NCBI GenBank assembly: GCA_011947345.1
Contig: JAAVTG010000554.1
Location: forward strand, 1,426,001-1,490,000
Direction: 5' to 3'
From: Phytophthora quininea
Taxonomy: Eukaryota > Oomycota > Peronosporomycetes > Peronosporales > Peronosporaceae
Length of the DNA: 64,000 nt
Positions 1 through 11,687 of the stretch are shown here, piece by piece. Below the pieces are notes generated by a model. That model saw only the letters and a list, made by a program, of their open reading frames with translations. It did not search any database and had not been told where the DNA came from. Both the position numbers and the translations under genes were made by a program. Position 1 is the stretch's first letter. Each line of letters starts with the position of its first letter.

Positions 1-1644
1 GTCTGGGATTCATGCTCTCCCCACCCTGCGGGGTATCGATCACGGCCGAAGCTGGAATCTCGAAAATGGGGTGGCCGCCGAGCATCCATCGCAGATAGCC
101 ATTGTCGCCCGTGACCCACTCGAGTTGGTACGCGACGTAGTCGAGGTAGGCGCCCATGTGAACGTCCCAGTTGGCCGAGATGGCATCCATTTGGTAGTTA
201 TACGGGTCCATGACGTTGGTTTTGGGTGTCGAGTCGTTGCGCGGTTCCGAGCAGCGCTCGTCCTGGTTGTCCGGGTCGCACAAAAACACACCTTGATATC
301 CGTTCATCTCGGGAAGCACGTGCCGTTCGAGTTGATATTCCAGTGGCCCAGCGACTTGTCACCGTCGATGTAGCCCATGTCGCCGCTCACGTCGTTCGAG
401 GCCGGGCAATAGTCGAGGTCACACGCGTTCTCCGTGATATTCTTCATGCCCGCGGAGACGGTGGCGTACGACTGCGTGTCGTTTCCGTCCACGACACAGT
501 AGTTGTTGGCGCCGTAGCGCAGTCCTTGGTACCAGCTTTCGTGGCCGCGCTTTTTGTAGTATGCTGTAGGCACACCCGGCAAATTGGCACCGATGGTAGT
601 GCACTCCTGACTGTACATGCAGTAAGCGTAGTCACCAAGACTCTCGTTCCACAGCGCGCGGCGGTAGTCCTGGGGCATTCCCGGTGCGATCTGGATCGAG
701 GACGAGATGGCCACGCCACCACCTTCCAGCAGATCGATCTCGACAGCGCCGCGACCTTGGTAGGGGTTCATACCCGAACCGGGGTCGGGGTTGCAAGCAC
801 TGATGCGCTGGTTGCTCGAGTTGAAGACGCTCTCGTTGCACTCGTTGTAGGAGAATGGCCACATGCGCGCAGTGGACGACGAGAACAGGGCGCGGCCGAG
901 GTTGCCCATGAGCCAGATACCGGGCCACGTCGGGTAGTAGCTCTTCTCCGTGGCGCGAGCGTTGTTGCCCTTGCCAATGTCCGTGTTGTTGCTGTCCTTG
1001 CCCAGCACCGCCGGCAGCTTGGCGCGCACCTCCAGCATGCCGCCTTGGAAGCAAAACTTGTTCCAGGTCTGCAGCATTCCCGAGCGGTAGTACTAGCAGA
1101 CACATCAACGAGGTAAGCACCGCTCACAAGCAACTACTGTAGAAAGCACGTAAGACGTACGAAAGTGGAGTTCTGGTAGGCCGGCGGGCGCAGGTAGCTG
1201 TTCCAAACGGTGATGTTGGTGACCTCGTCGATTGACTTGATTTGCATGTAGCACAGTCCTTCCTCGTCATCGTCGCACTCGATCGACACCATGTCGTGCG
1301 AATAGCGCTGCAGGGCGTCGTTTGTGCCGTCGGGCATGTCCATACTCGTCCACAGGTGGTCTCCCCGCCGAGAAGTTCCGCGTCACGTCGCTGAACTCGT
1401 CGCTCATGACGAGTTCCCAAGTGTCCCCACGCGAACTCACGTACGTCCGCTTGTCGTCGGGGGTGTCGGGGTCGACCCACGGTAGAATCCTCGACCGGGT
1501 CTCCAGCTTCACGAGGCTGCGGTCGGTCGCCGTGCTGCTGTCGCTGCCGCTACTGGAACTGCCGGCGCTCCCGGCGCTAGAGCTCGCGCCGACGGCGGCA
1601 ACCGCTACTGTGGCCGTCAACAGCGCGCGTCGAAACCCTGTCAT
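1..1644 (-). CDS. SKN1/KRE6-type glucan synthesis protein (GH16-like), 3' end outside window
   Basis: Resembles the SKN1/KRE6 beta-glucan synthesis-associated family, secretory-pathway GH16-fold proteins needed for beta-1,6-glucan in fungi and present in oomycetes. The ATG at 1644 starts an Ala/Ser-rich hydrophobic signal-like segment followed by a Ser/Gly linker. Then come MSDEFSD, TWNKFCFQGG, YYPTWPGIWLMGNLG and EIDLLEG; the last is the GH16 acidic motif with E, D and E all present. A 68-nt intron (1093-1160, GTACGT...CTAG) joins NSTF to YYRSGMLQ in phase 0. Two single-base breaks need correcting, one near 1364 in a G run and one near 305 (TCFP to MNGYQGVFLC). Past the second break the reading stays open to the window edge, so the C-terminus, where family members carry a transmembrane anchor, is missing. 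The substrate role is inferred from the family. Confidence 0.85.
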
Positions 1645-2888
1645 GGCGCGGATCTACTGGATATCAACCGTTGGTGTACGACGAGCACAGTCCGTCGTAG
1701 GCTACGACTCGTAGCAATTTGAGTTGTGGGGCCGGCCAGGCACCGGTTCTTGTGCGTCAAGAGCGGCGCCGGTCCCACCCCGTCTCCCATCTTCTGCGGC
1801 GTGCCGTGGCGTCGCTGGCCGCGAGCACTGTCGAAAAAGTACTCGCAAGTCTGGCGTGATGTCAGTGGTAAATCGGTTTGTTCGTAGACGATCGGGCGGG
1901 AGCAGAGCCCTCCATACCAGTGCGGATCTCGTTGCATCCCGGCATTTGTGCGGCGCTCAAGTCTCCCTATAGCAGCGACCGGCACTGCTTGCTGTTGCCT
2001 CCCGTCAATGGCGTTCGGCCACGGTCGAGCGCAGCAAGTCAAAACTGCTTTCCATAGCGAAAACCTCACCTACGATGTGTCTCTTGCCAAGCAAGCAACT
2101 GTTGTAACAGGCGAGCCCGAGACCGAGCGAGGCTTCAAGCGCCTTAGTGCGCAAATATTGCCGGCAGCAGCAAAGCTTCAAGGCCGCACAAGGCACTGCG
2201 ATACAAACCAATTTCTAACAAGCAGCCGAGTGCCAGATCCCCCGCATCGAACAGGAAAAAAAAGCGATCTTTGCACTCACTCGGCTGCTACAGCGATCAA
2301 CGATGCAGAATGCAAAAACGCCGCGGCCGCTCCAGTGGACGACAGAAGATCATGTTGGCTCGGGCCCCTGTTTGCTGCCGCTGTCGCTGATCTCGAGCGA
2401 GGTGTCGAGGGCGGACGATTATTATATCTGCTGCCACTGTATGTATCGTCGACTACTGTAGCATGGGCCATGGCCTCCATTCGTTCGAAATGTTAATCGC
2501 GCGCAACCAATTCGCCGACGCAGGATGCTGCAGGACAGCACCGCCTGAAGACTTTTGCAGATCCCTCGACTGGAAAGGAGAAAGTTCTCTTGGGCCGAAA
2601 GACAACGCCCCAGTGTGTGCTTGGCAGCATAGCCGTCATGTAGTCGCATCCGGCTCATGCGCTCCAAGGATTGTAGAAGGGTAGAGAAGACGGCTCATCG
2701 GAGAAATATGAACATCTGCGTTGAGAAGCACTCTGTTGTAAATTATGCTGATCGTCACTGTTGGTGCTGGAAGAAGAGGTAATGTGCATCGTAGTTGTGG
2801 GTTGTTCGTCCCATGATGGCAGCTGAAGTGCCGGAGGTTTTCCCACATGAGTGGTGGAGTTTGTCCTACTGGGTTTATCCACTACGAG
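1645..2888. other. No convincing gene
   Basis: This stretch lies between the divergent glucan-protein start and the Fanzor copy. It has an open frame at 1948-2496 (+), but the translation is Cys/Ser/Ala-rich without domain-like composition, and I do not call it. The glucan gene's promoter must lie in the first few hundred bases. Confidence 0.5.
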
Positions 2889-2895
2889 TATATAT
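2889..2895 (+). promoter_or_regulatory. Possible TATA box ahead of the Fanzor copy
   Basis: TATATAT occurs in an otherwise mixed-composition region, 28 nt before the first in-frame ATG of the Fanzor reading frame. The spacing would put transcription start close to or after that ATG, so a later ATG may be the real start. This is positional evidence only. Confidence 0.25.
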
Positions 2896-2922
2896 GAGAG
2901 AGGGAGGCTGTAAAGGTAGAAG

Positions 2923-5319
2923 TTGGAGCTCACTCCACAAAACACAGAAGAACACAGAAGTCCTCCCGAGTGGCCGTTGCTGCTCGTTGTCGTGCCAAGC
3001 TCGTGTGCGGACTTCCCACTAGCTGCTTCCTGTCGTGAACGAGTCACTTTACAAGCCACTCCGAAGCCACCACGTGCTGCATGGGGTCATATTGGGCGAC
3101 CAGTGCTCACTTTCGATCTTGCCGTCTGGCGCCCACATCTAGCTTTGCGGGGAGCTCGTAGGCCCATGGGTCGGCGAGCTCCTACCCTCGAAGAGTTGCT
3201 GTGGAGCAAGTCGCACATGTACACCACCGTGACCTGCAAGCTCAACCAGGTCTGCTCGGACGATCTGCTGCGAGAAGAGATCGAGGCGTCTGTCAAGGCT
3301 CTTCACAAAGTTGCGGTGGAGGCTTGGCACGTAGCTAATCTCCATATGTTGAAATGCTGTGCCACTGGTTGGCGCTGCCCAGATCTGACCGACGAGTTGT
3401 CTTACTCGTGCTGTACCGAAGTGCTGCAAAAGCGAGCGAATGGCTCTGTTGGTCCCCCTCCTGTGTATGATCGTGTTCACGCCGGCCAAAGCATGGAGAT
3501 CGAAGCCAAGTATCGGCTGCTTCAAACGACCTACGAGTACAAGGTTAACCGGCACCGCTCCTAAAAGTACAGTCCTGTGGTGATGAAGTATTACAGCGCT
3601 CTGCTGCACGACCTGTCGGCGCAGATGGACATCAACGCAAAAAAACGTAGTCTTACAGTTTATCAAGCGTCTGCACATGTACATTGCCATCAAGTACGGC
3701 ACCAATTCAAGGCAAACCAGTTGCATTATCAAGGAGATATTTTATCAAGATGGTGGTGGTCCTGTGGGAGAGCCAGCGGCGGAGGTGCGATTGATGTTGG
3801 GCATGATCCCGGCGAAACAAAGATTATTTGAGAACACAGGATACTTTGTGGGTCGCTTGCGAGAGATTCTGAGGGTGGTGGTGGAGCGACAACTTGACGC
3901 TCCTCGAGAAAAGAGCGTACTCGTTTTCCTTGCTGCCACACACCAAGACGTTTGTACCACATCACATTACCATCAACGCTAGCTCGCTGCACAACCTGTG
4001 CGCCCACGTTTTCCAGAGGCACCGCGTGCGTCTGTGCGGTGGGCAAGAACCGATGCAACATGGTCCTACGCTGGAAGCGCACTTCCAGAACAACAAAGAG
4101 ATGGTCATGCGAATGGCATTTGATGTATCGAGATACGAGACTGCCCAACGGAGCTCGCCGTATCGTGGAGATGCTTTTCAAGACCTCGACCCCGCCGTGA
4201 AGAAACGCCATGCTAGTCATCTCTTTGCCAACGAGATCAAGATGGACGGAGTGAATGCTTCAATTCTATTGTGGAAACCCTGCGACTACGAGCATTCGCT
4301 GGCTGGTCAAAACCAAAATCGTCTGAAGTACAAGTACAAGAAGCAGCCCCATAATCCCGAGTTTACCGACTCCCCGCCGGGTATCACCCAGACGTCTTCA
4401 TCGGAGTGGGTCCGGGAATGCGCTCTATGATCACTGCCGTTAGCAAAGGTCGACTGCGAGGCAAGCGGCGCCGCCGAAATCGCTGGCTTCAAATTGGGGG
4501 TGCAAAGAAAGAAGAAGAATTGCCACTACAAAGATGGCAAGCAGATCTTGGAGATATCCTCTCGCGAGTACTGGCACAAAGCAGGCTACTATGACCAGCA
4601 GCGTTGGTTCAAACGGCTCAAACAGGACAACCCAAGATACGTCGCAGCGCTTGACGCTATGTCGAGCTTTAAGACCCATGACTACGCTACGTACGCTGAC
4701 AACCTCACTGTACTCTGGAGAGAGCTCGACTGCTTGGTCGACTTCTCCTCACAGCATGCGTTCCGCAACCGGCGGTTTTCCAACAAGCTCGGGAAGAAGC
4801 GTGCGCTCGCTGGCTTTGCCAAGCGGCTTGTGCCGAAGGTTAGCACGCAAGTTTGTATTGGTTATGGCGACTGGTCTCGTCGAGCTCGCATCAAGGGCCA
4901 CCCTCCCTAGCCCTGTTAAAAGCATGATGAAAGCACTCGAAGCCAGAGCAATGATCATTTACGTCGATGAATTTCGCACTAGCAAGTCATGCTGTCAGTG
5001 CTTCGGAGAGTTGAAGTATGCCCGACTGCGCCCAAGGCCCTACAAAGCGCCCTTACCTAACCGAGCCGTGCTTCGCTGTCCATCCAAGAAATGCCGAACA
5101 AACTTTGTGAACCGAGACGTGAACGCTGCCCAAAACATGCTGACCATTCTAAAGACTCAGCTCATATCGGGGGCCGACCTGCTGCGTTCGCGCGGTGAGT
5201 CGACTCCTCCTGGCTGGAAGAGCTTCGTCTCTGCAAGATGCAAGGGAGCCGAACTCCCTGACAGCCAAACTGCCAGGGCACTGCAAGCGGAGACTCGTAC
5301 GGCGCCAAACGATGCATAA
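2923..5319 (+). pseudogene. Fanzor (eukaryotic TnpB-like RNA-guided nuclease), decayed copy
   Basis: Fanzors are transposon-encoded RNA-guided endonucleases related to bacterial TnpB and common in oomycetes. The N-terminal part (about 3190-3560) shows KSHMYTTVTCKLNQ and VEAWHVANLHMLKC. The middle (3577-4300) is helical and spread over several frames. The C-terminal RuvC part has IGVGPGMRSMITAVS at the RuvC-I position, VCIGYGDWSRR near RuvC-II, VDEFRTSKSCCQC with a CxxC then CPSKKC zinc ribbon, and NRDVNAAQNML as RuvC-III with its Asp at 5116-5118. Family members have D-P-G at RuvC-I; here codon 4409-4411 is GGT (Gly), removing the first catalytic acid. At least four frame changes are needed (about 3640, 3890, 4480, 4910). 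The catalytic loss is a substitution, so it cannot be explained by indel error alone. Start is uncertain, and element ends are not defined. It sits 193 nt upstream of the ferredoxin ATG. Confidence 0.85.
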
Positions 5320-5403
5320 TAGCTAGGACACAGGATCTTCCTTTGGTAGCCACTGTTCATAATATTAGGGTGGCAATGATTGTACCCCGCGGGTGTTTTG
5401 TGT

Positions 5404-5438
5404 GGAGCTTCTATTCGAGTCCCCCGAATAGAAGCTCC
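5404..5438. repeat. Perfect 14-bp inverted repeat, hairpin 3' of Fanzor
   Basis: GGAGCTTCTATTCG at 5404-5417 and its exact reverse complement at 5425-5438 are separated by a 7-nt loop. It lies 85 nt past the Fanzor stop, just after an 8-bp palindrome CCCGCGGG (5386-5393). In Fanzor/TnpB elements the guide RNA scaffold comes from the 3' end of the element, so this hairpin is a candidate right-end or scaffold structure. It could equally be part of the ferredoxin 5' leader, or a terminator-like fold. Confidence 0.7.
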
Positions 5439-5511
5439 TTTGTAGCCATGTGCCATATTTGCAACAGACATTTCAGGCCGACCATTTTCGTGTATCAACA
5501 ACTGCTGCACC

Positions 5512-5993
5512 ATGCTGTCCCGCGTGACTCGCGTGCTGCGCTCGACGCGGCGACCTGCTGCGCCGCTCTCTGCTCTGAGTCGACGACCTCTAGGACGCTT
5601 CTTCTCGGACGTGACCTTCACGTTCCTGGACGGCGAGGGTGAGCGGACGACGGTGACTGCGGTGGAAGGCCAGACGCTGCTGGACGTGGCCCACGAGAAC
5701 GACGTGGAGCTGGAGGGCGCGTGCGGAGGGGAGCTGGCCTGCTCCACCTGCCACTTGGTGTTCGAAAAGAAAATCTTTGACGACCTGCCGGAGATCAGCG
5801 AGGAGGAGGAGGACATGCTGGACCTGGCCTGGGGATTGACAGACACGTACGTTCGGCAGCGGGGAAGTGTCGGGCGGAATCCTAACAGTGAGTGTGCTAC
5901 CGTAGGTCCAGACTGGGCTGCCAGATCCCCGTGACCAAGGAGATGGAAGGCATGACGGTGCGGATCCCAGAGGAGACGGACAACCTCATGTAG
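5512..5993 (+). CDS. Mitochondrial [2Fe-2S] ferredoxin (adrenodoxin type)
   Basis: A 140-residue protein in two exons (5512-5846 and 5906-5993; 59-nt intron, GTACGT...CGTAG, phase 2). An Arg/Ser/Ala-rich N-terminus (residues 1-30) is a typical mitochondrial presequence. The ferredoxin fold follows with ACGGELACSTCH, giving C-x5-C-x2-C, and the fourth cluster Cys in RLGCQIPV encoded by exon 2. The C-terminus has the family's TVRIPEETDN motif. It should pass electrons from ferredoxin reductase to the Fe-S cluster assembly machinery and to heme or P450 chemistry in the matrix. Length and intron phase give an uninterrupted frame; this is one of the few genes here without a frame break. The start is the only ATG preceding the presequence in frame. 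Confidence 0.92.
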
Positions 5994-6085
5994 GCCCGGA
6001 GAACCAAATAGAACGGGGGTGCTGTGCTCATACTGGTGTACTGTTATTGCTGGGTTTTAGTGCTTTCTTATGTACAGGACGCTAG

Positions 6086-8615
6086 TTAGAGGGCGTCGGT
6101 GATCTCGCCGACTTCCGTGCCGAGATTGTCTACGAGTCGCGCCAGCCGGTCCTGCTGTTGGATGAGGCTCGTGACTTTGGCCTGGATCTTCTCCAGCTCG
6201 CTCTCGGCGGTGTGCGATCGGAAGGACCCGGAGAAGTCCGTGTTGAGCTGCGAGATCCGGTTGAGTGTGGTTTCTGGTGCGGGCGTGACGAGCTGCTGCG
6301 CCGTGTTATCATCGATGGTGACGGTGCCCACCATTTTCTCCAGTGCCGTCAGCGAGGTCTCGGTCGGCTTAGAGCTCAATTTCTTGGGGGTTGTTTTGGA
6401 TCGCTTGTCGACGATGCGGGCGATGCGTTGCTTCATGGCTGGATAGTGCGTGAGAGCGATGAGGAACTTCTCGCGAGTGAGCATTCGCAGCTCGCAGAAG
6501 CACAGAGTGCGCACCGTGGCGGTACGCAGGCAGTTTTGGTTGAGGATGGCCATCTCGCCAAAGTACTGCTTCTGTCCGAGCAAGCCGAGCTGGACGCCAG
6601 ACTTGACGATCTCGACCACGCCGCGGAAAATGAAGAACATTTCCTCGCCGATTTCCCCCTCCAGGATCACTTCCTCAAGTGGGGAAGCAGACCATGCGCA
6701 TACTCAGGGCCAGCTCCATGAGGAAGTTGTGATCTGCGCCGGCGAAGAACGGCATCTTGTTCAGCACGCTGTCGTTGATAGCGAACGCGATTTTGGATCG
6801 CAGCAACGCCGACAACTCTGCCAGGATTTTGCCTTCATTCACCAGCTTGGACTCGGCCGAGATGCGGGAGTTAAAAAGAACTCGCGGATTTCGTACCGCA
6901 ACTGCATCGGCAGCTCGCGGGCCTCCATGTAGTCGTTCAGCTCGTCCATTCGCAGCTGGAATCGGCTGTCCGGGCCGTTCAGGTTGGTCACCATGGCCAC
7001 GACGTTTGTGATGCCGTAGGCGAAGATCCAAGCTCCAACGACCATGGCGAAGATGGCGAAAACACGCTCTTGTGTTGTGACCGGATGCACGTCGCCGTAC
7101 CCCACCGTCGTCATGGTCATGATCGCCCAGTAGAACGACGTGACATATTTCTCGTACAAGCTTGCATCATAGAGCCCCATGGTTACCACCCATCCATGCT
7201 CCGCATCGAGACCGATGAGAAAGAAGAAGCAGCTACGAACGCAGCATACGAAGATGTGAAGTACGTGGAATGAACAATGGAGATTTCATGACCAGCATAC
7301 CTGAGCCAATGCGACGTAAAGCATACGAGCATGCAGAACTTGCAAATGCTACTCACGGTTGACCGCAGAAGCAACGCGTAGTCAAGCCTACCGAAAGCAA
7401 AAACAACAATCACTTGCGGTGAATTTTACTCAGCAACAAAGTCAGTGATTAACCTGTTCAGGATGCGTGTGATGGTCAGCATTCGAACGAGACGGAAGAG
7501 TCGAAAGAGCCGAAAGAAGCGGGCGAGCTGCGGGATGCGGTAGTACGCTCCACTGAAATAATACAATGGGAAGGCGGAAATGAAGTCGATCAAGAACCAC
7601 GACTTGATGTACCGCACGGCAATCGCTGTGGCGCGGACTTCGATTTGTCCGTGTTCCTCGTACGAAGAGAGAAAATTGACGATCTTTCCCACCCACGCGG
7701 CGTCAGTGTTTCGACAGCAATGAAGAATTAAGATAGACCACGTACGATGTCTGCCATGAAAAAGGCGTCGACGAAACGCTGCAAAATTTCCAAGGGCATA
7801 ATTGACTGGGACACGGTGGAGCCAAACGAGAGCTGGAACTAGGAGACCCAAGCAACGCAGCATAAGCCCCAGCGTCAGCCATCTGACTCGGACGCCAACC
7901 AACTTACCGGAATACTGAAGGAGTTGTCTGTAAAGACCACCGAGTGCAACGAGTTAGAGAATCATGACAAGATGCACAAGCAGAGCACGCGTGACGTACA
8001 GCAAATGAGGAAGACCGAGAGCAGATCCCACCGCACGCGGAACTTGCTGTTGGGCGACAGAATGTACTTTGGCACGGCTGACTCGTCGAACTTTTGCTTC
8101 TTCTTGTTGATCATGAGCTCGTTCTTGGAGACGGTCTCGACAAAGTCCAGTGCCTCCGCTGCATTGGCCACGAGAAATCAGAGCCACGACACCAGCCACC
8201 TCAAGCCTCCCGTAACAGTCTTACCGGGCGTGAGTTCGTCCATGTCTCGCTCCAGACGCTGATCTTGGAAGTCGCCGATCTTAGCCTCTGTCGGCCTCAC
8301 CGCAGCCACTCTGGCTCGGTTCGTGACCTTGCGCACCATGTCTCGCATCGTCACGAGCTTCATGAGACTCGACTGCGTGAAGTGCCGCGTCAGTGTCTTG
8401 CGTCTGGACTCGGCGGGCGGCGGCATTCGAGAGGCGGCTTTGGCTCGCAGCTCGTTCTGCGCCAGCCGCATCTCCTCGATGGGGAGAGCCCTGTCATGTG
8501 CGCTCGCTCGGCCTGGCGAGCCATGAAGGGCGACTGCATCATGCTGGCCACTCGCGTCTGGGCCAGAGCCAGAGCTTGAACCCCCACTGCCACTACGTTC
8601 CTGCATTGCTGACAA
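6086..8615 (-). CDS. Voltage-gated K+ channel with cyclic-nucleotide-binding domain
   Basis: Six-transmembrane channel of the KCNH/HCN/plant Shaker-like superfamily, in the plasma membrane. I could chain at least seven exons. Exon 1 (8225-8615) is a charged N-terminus and joins across a 66-nt intron to PAEALDFVETVSKNEL. LLSVFLICYNSFSIP is S1, RFVDAFFMADI is S2-S3, ARFFRLFRLFRLVRML is the Arg-rich S4, and LNRLDYALLLRST opens the S4-S5/S5 part across a GTTAATC donor. CFTSHWLSC and the pore TMTTVGYGD follow; GYGD indicates K+ selectivity. The C-linker leads to a CNBD with FGEMAILNQNCLRTATV, whose FGE and R match the phosphate-binding cassette. A short coiled C-terminus ends at 6086. Frame breaks lie in the A5 run at 6873-6877 and near 6683. 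Ligand and gating polarity cannot be told from sequence. Confidence 0.88.
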
Positions 8616-8794
8616 AAAGACTGAAATGACCGTTGCCTGTGATCATGAAGGGACACAACTGCGATGGAGACTCCACTTCAACTATGACACTCGGACAGGT
8701 TGGCACAAACCGCCAAGAATAACAGCCTCCGCTATCGTCTGGAGCTCCACCGTCTTTCAATGGACGTGTCAGCTGGGAACGCCTCGCGACTGGC

Positions 8795-11687
8795 ATGGCG
8801 CACTTCCCCGAGCTGCTGCTTAATGACGAGTCCTTGGTGGACGTCATCACGAGTCTGCGCGGCCAAGTAAACGCTCTGGAGAAGAACGAGCTTCTGAGCG
8901 GCGCGGCGCTGCCCTCGTGGCTTATCAAAGCCATCGCCGAAGTCGCCGGCAATGTCGACACGGTGGTCGAGTGCCAGGCGCTGAGGGATCAAGTGGCCTC
9001 GCTGCAGAAGGAGGTGCTGGACCTCCGCCACGAGATGCTGCTCAACGCGTCCAGCTCCAGCAGCATGTCTGCGGCCATGTCGACGTCGCCGGCGTTCAAC
9101 CCGACACCCCACCACCGGCAATCCATCGGTCGCCAACGGAACCCGAGTCCAGCGACGTCCCCGCTGCGGTCGACGCTCGCTCCGATGCCCTCGTCCAAAG
9201 ACTTATCCGACGTGTTCGCTGCCGTTGGGGAATCTGCTGCCCTAGTGCAGCAGCCGAGCGCAATGATGAATGGAGTGTCGCCGCAGTACATGGAGGCGAT
9301 GCTTAAGCCGCTGTGGGATTTTGTGCACCGTCAGACGAATGATTTCTCGGCATTGAAGCAGTCGTTCCAAGAAGCCAAGGAGACGGTCACACGACTGCAG
9401 TCCGAGATCAAACGCAGAGACGCAGTGGTCAAAGCCCGCAATGAAAAGCACGAAGGCGTAGTGCAGTCGCAAGTGGAGAAACTCAACGAGAACCTTCGTG
9501 CTTGTGTCACTCGCAACGACCTCATCAGTTCGGAGCAGCGAATCGGGCAGCAGATGAAACTCGACCGCCAACGGATGCTGGACGAAGTGGATGCAAGAGC
9601 AAATAAGATCCTGGAGGACATGCTAACGTCTCGGTCGGAGCAGGAGGACATCAACAGCTCGAATGCGGAAATGATGGAGCTGTTGGCGAGAAAGCAAGGC
9701 CGAGCGGAAGAGATCTTGATGGACTACGGCAGGAAGCACGACACGCTCGATGAGCGGCTGGAGAGCGTCAAGGGCGCACTTGTTGAGACGACGACTAGCG
9801 TGGAGCTGAACACGTCAGCGGTAGCTGCCCTCGAGGAGAAAGCGACGAAGTTCGAGGAAACGCAAAAGATTGTCGAGTACCTGTCAGGTGAGATGACCAG
9901 GGCATTTAAAGCCCAGGAGGAGCTGAAGACGTACATGGAAAATCGCATGACCGAGAAGATTGCTGAGGGTGTGGCGATCGTACGGGGCGAGCTTCTTGCC
10001 GTGCAGAGTGTCGTCAACGACCTGGTCAATCAAAACTTGGAAGGTGAGATTAAGGCTGTCGCTCAGAAGCTAGAAGTCGTGGCTCTCACGTCCACCGATA
10101 GCGTCAGGAAGATCGCAGCGATGCAAAAGCAAACCATCGCCACCGACGACCTCAACAAGGCCCAATTTACGCAGGTGTTCGACTCGATCGACCGGATGCA
10201 GCAGAGCTTGAGCACGTTGTCAGAAGAGAGCATTCACTTGTCCTACACCCTGCAGCGCACCATCGACAGTGCCGACAAGTTCACCCAGAAGATGCAGGAG
10301 TACACGGAGTCAACAGACCGCTCCATCGGCAGTCTGCAGTCTTCTACCTTTAATCTCAAAGCGGATCACGACAAGCTGACGCAGTCCATGGACAATGAGC
10401 TGGCCATGGTAAAGAATCAACTCTTCCACTTTGAAGAGGTGACATCTGCACATAAGCGAGAGATCGAGGAGACCCAACGCGAGGTGGACAGGAACTTCCG
10501 GAACCAGTACCACGAGAACCAAGCCATCAATGCTTCTTTGGACAGTTTGCACGTTGCCAAGGAAGAGATCATGGCACGACAAGATGCCGCAGAGAACCAA
10601 ATGATAGCATTGCAGGCCGAAAATCGCGCAGAGATCCAAGCGGCGACGGCGAAGCTAGTAGCAATCGTCGACAAGGAATCCGACCGCGTGGAGGCTCTGT
10701 ATGCCTCGTTCCAGCAGAAGCAAGAACACTTTGCAGACGTGGTGGCTCGCTCCTCGATACGCAACATGGACTTGGCCGACATGAACCGCGAGATCGACCG
10801 CGTCTGCGAGAATTTCGTGTCCGAATGCTGGAAGTTCGAGACCTCTGCTAAGTCAAGCAGCAAGAGCTCAAACAATGCCGCGGGGGCAGGAAGCAGTTCA
10901 ACGAGCGCCAGCAGCAGCTTCTTGTACGTGACTGCCAATTCATCGCCGACCTGATGGTAGCTCGAGCCGAGTACGAGATCCTCCAAACCGGATGCAACAA
11001 GGACGTTCGTAACCAGCACTCGATGGACGAGGACATGCTGAACCAACAGGAGATCATCATGGACAAGATCCGCGTTAAGGTGCACACCAAGATCATGAAC
11101 AACAAGAATATTGGCGAGCAGTTCGACAAGAGCGCTCTGGATCGACGGGAGCTCTACATCGACACGATCAACAACATGATGAGCGCCAGCATGAAGCGGA
11201 GGACCTTGATGGGCGAGCACAGCGGACACCGCAACAATCCGCTGCACGACGACACGGTGTCATCCACCGGCGAGTTCCTGGAGACGACCAGACTCGTCGG
11301 TGCATCTTCTGGTGGTGGTAGTAAGGGCATGAGTCGACGGAAGACACGAGACTCGCTCTCCATCTCGGCGTCAGGTCTACCGGAAGAGGCTCCAGTTTCT
11401 CGAAGCTCCTTCACACCGAGCAACTCCAACTATATCCTTCGAGGAGGTTTTCGCATCCCGAAAACGTCGACGCCCAATTCCCCATGACTTCGTACCGCAA
11501 CTCGATCGCAACGCCAATGAGTTCCCGATCCGCGTTCGACTTGGCCAACGAATCGGGACCTTCCGAAAGTAGTCGACTGAAATCCCCAGAGACTGCAATC
11601 GACAACTTGCAGGGATGGTCAACCGACGACAAGCAGGAAGACGGCAGCATGGCCAAGTCGTACTCGCTGCCAGCACTGAAACAATAG
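8795..11687 (+). CDS. Long coiled-coil protein of unknown function, possibly flagellar
   Basis: About 960 residues if two frame breaks (between about 10850 and 10890, and near 11480) are corrected. The first segment (8795-10954) has a folded-looking N-terminus (MAHFPELLLNDESL), a Ser/Pro-rich linker around residues 85-150, then about 500 residues of heptad-rich helix dominated by Glu, Lys, Gln and Leu. After the first break the frame continues with FNERQQQLLVRDCQFIADL and EYEILQTGCNKDVRNQ. The C-terminal 200 residues are Ser/Thr-rich and basic (GSKGMSRRKTRDS). I recognise no named domain. The next gene downstream on the same strand is an axonemal dynein heavy chain, and the gene 179 nt upstream is divergent. 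A cytoskeletal or axonemal role is a guess from coiled-coil content and neighbourhood. The start is the first ATG of the long frame. Confidence 0.75.

Noticed and set aside
226..1116. 296-codon plus-strand frame antisense to the glucan protein
   Set aside because: Val/Ala/His-rich antisense shadow; the opposite strand encodes the conserved GH16-like protein.
1948..2496. 182-codon open frame between the glucan gene and the Fanzor
   Set aside because: Composition is Cys/Ser/Ala-biased without hydrophobic patterning or motifs, and GC-rich sequence gives such frames by chance.
5157..5846. Long minus-strand frame over the Fanzor end and ferredoxin exon 1
   Set aside because: It is antisense to a clearly coding ferredoxin and is Ser/Arg-rich, typical of a shadow frame in high-GC DNA.
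10417..11247. 276-codon minus-strand frame opposite the coiled-coil gene
   Set aside because: Val/Leu/His-rich complement of a Glu/Lys/Gln-rich coiled coil; no start context or domain.
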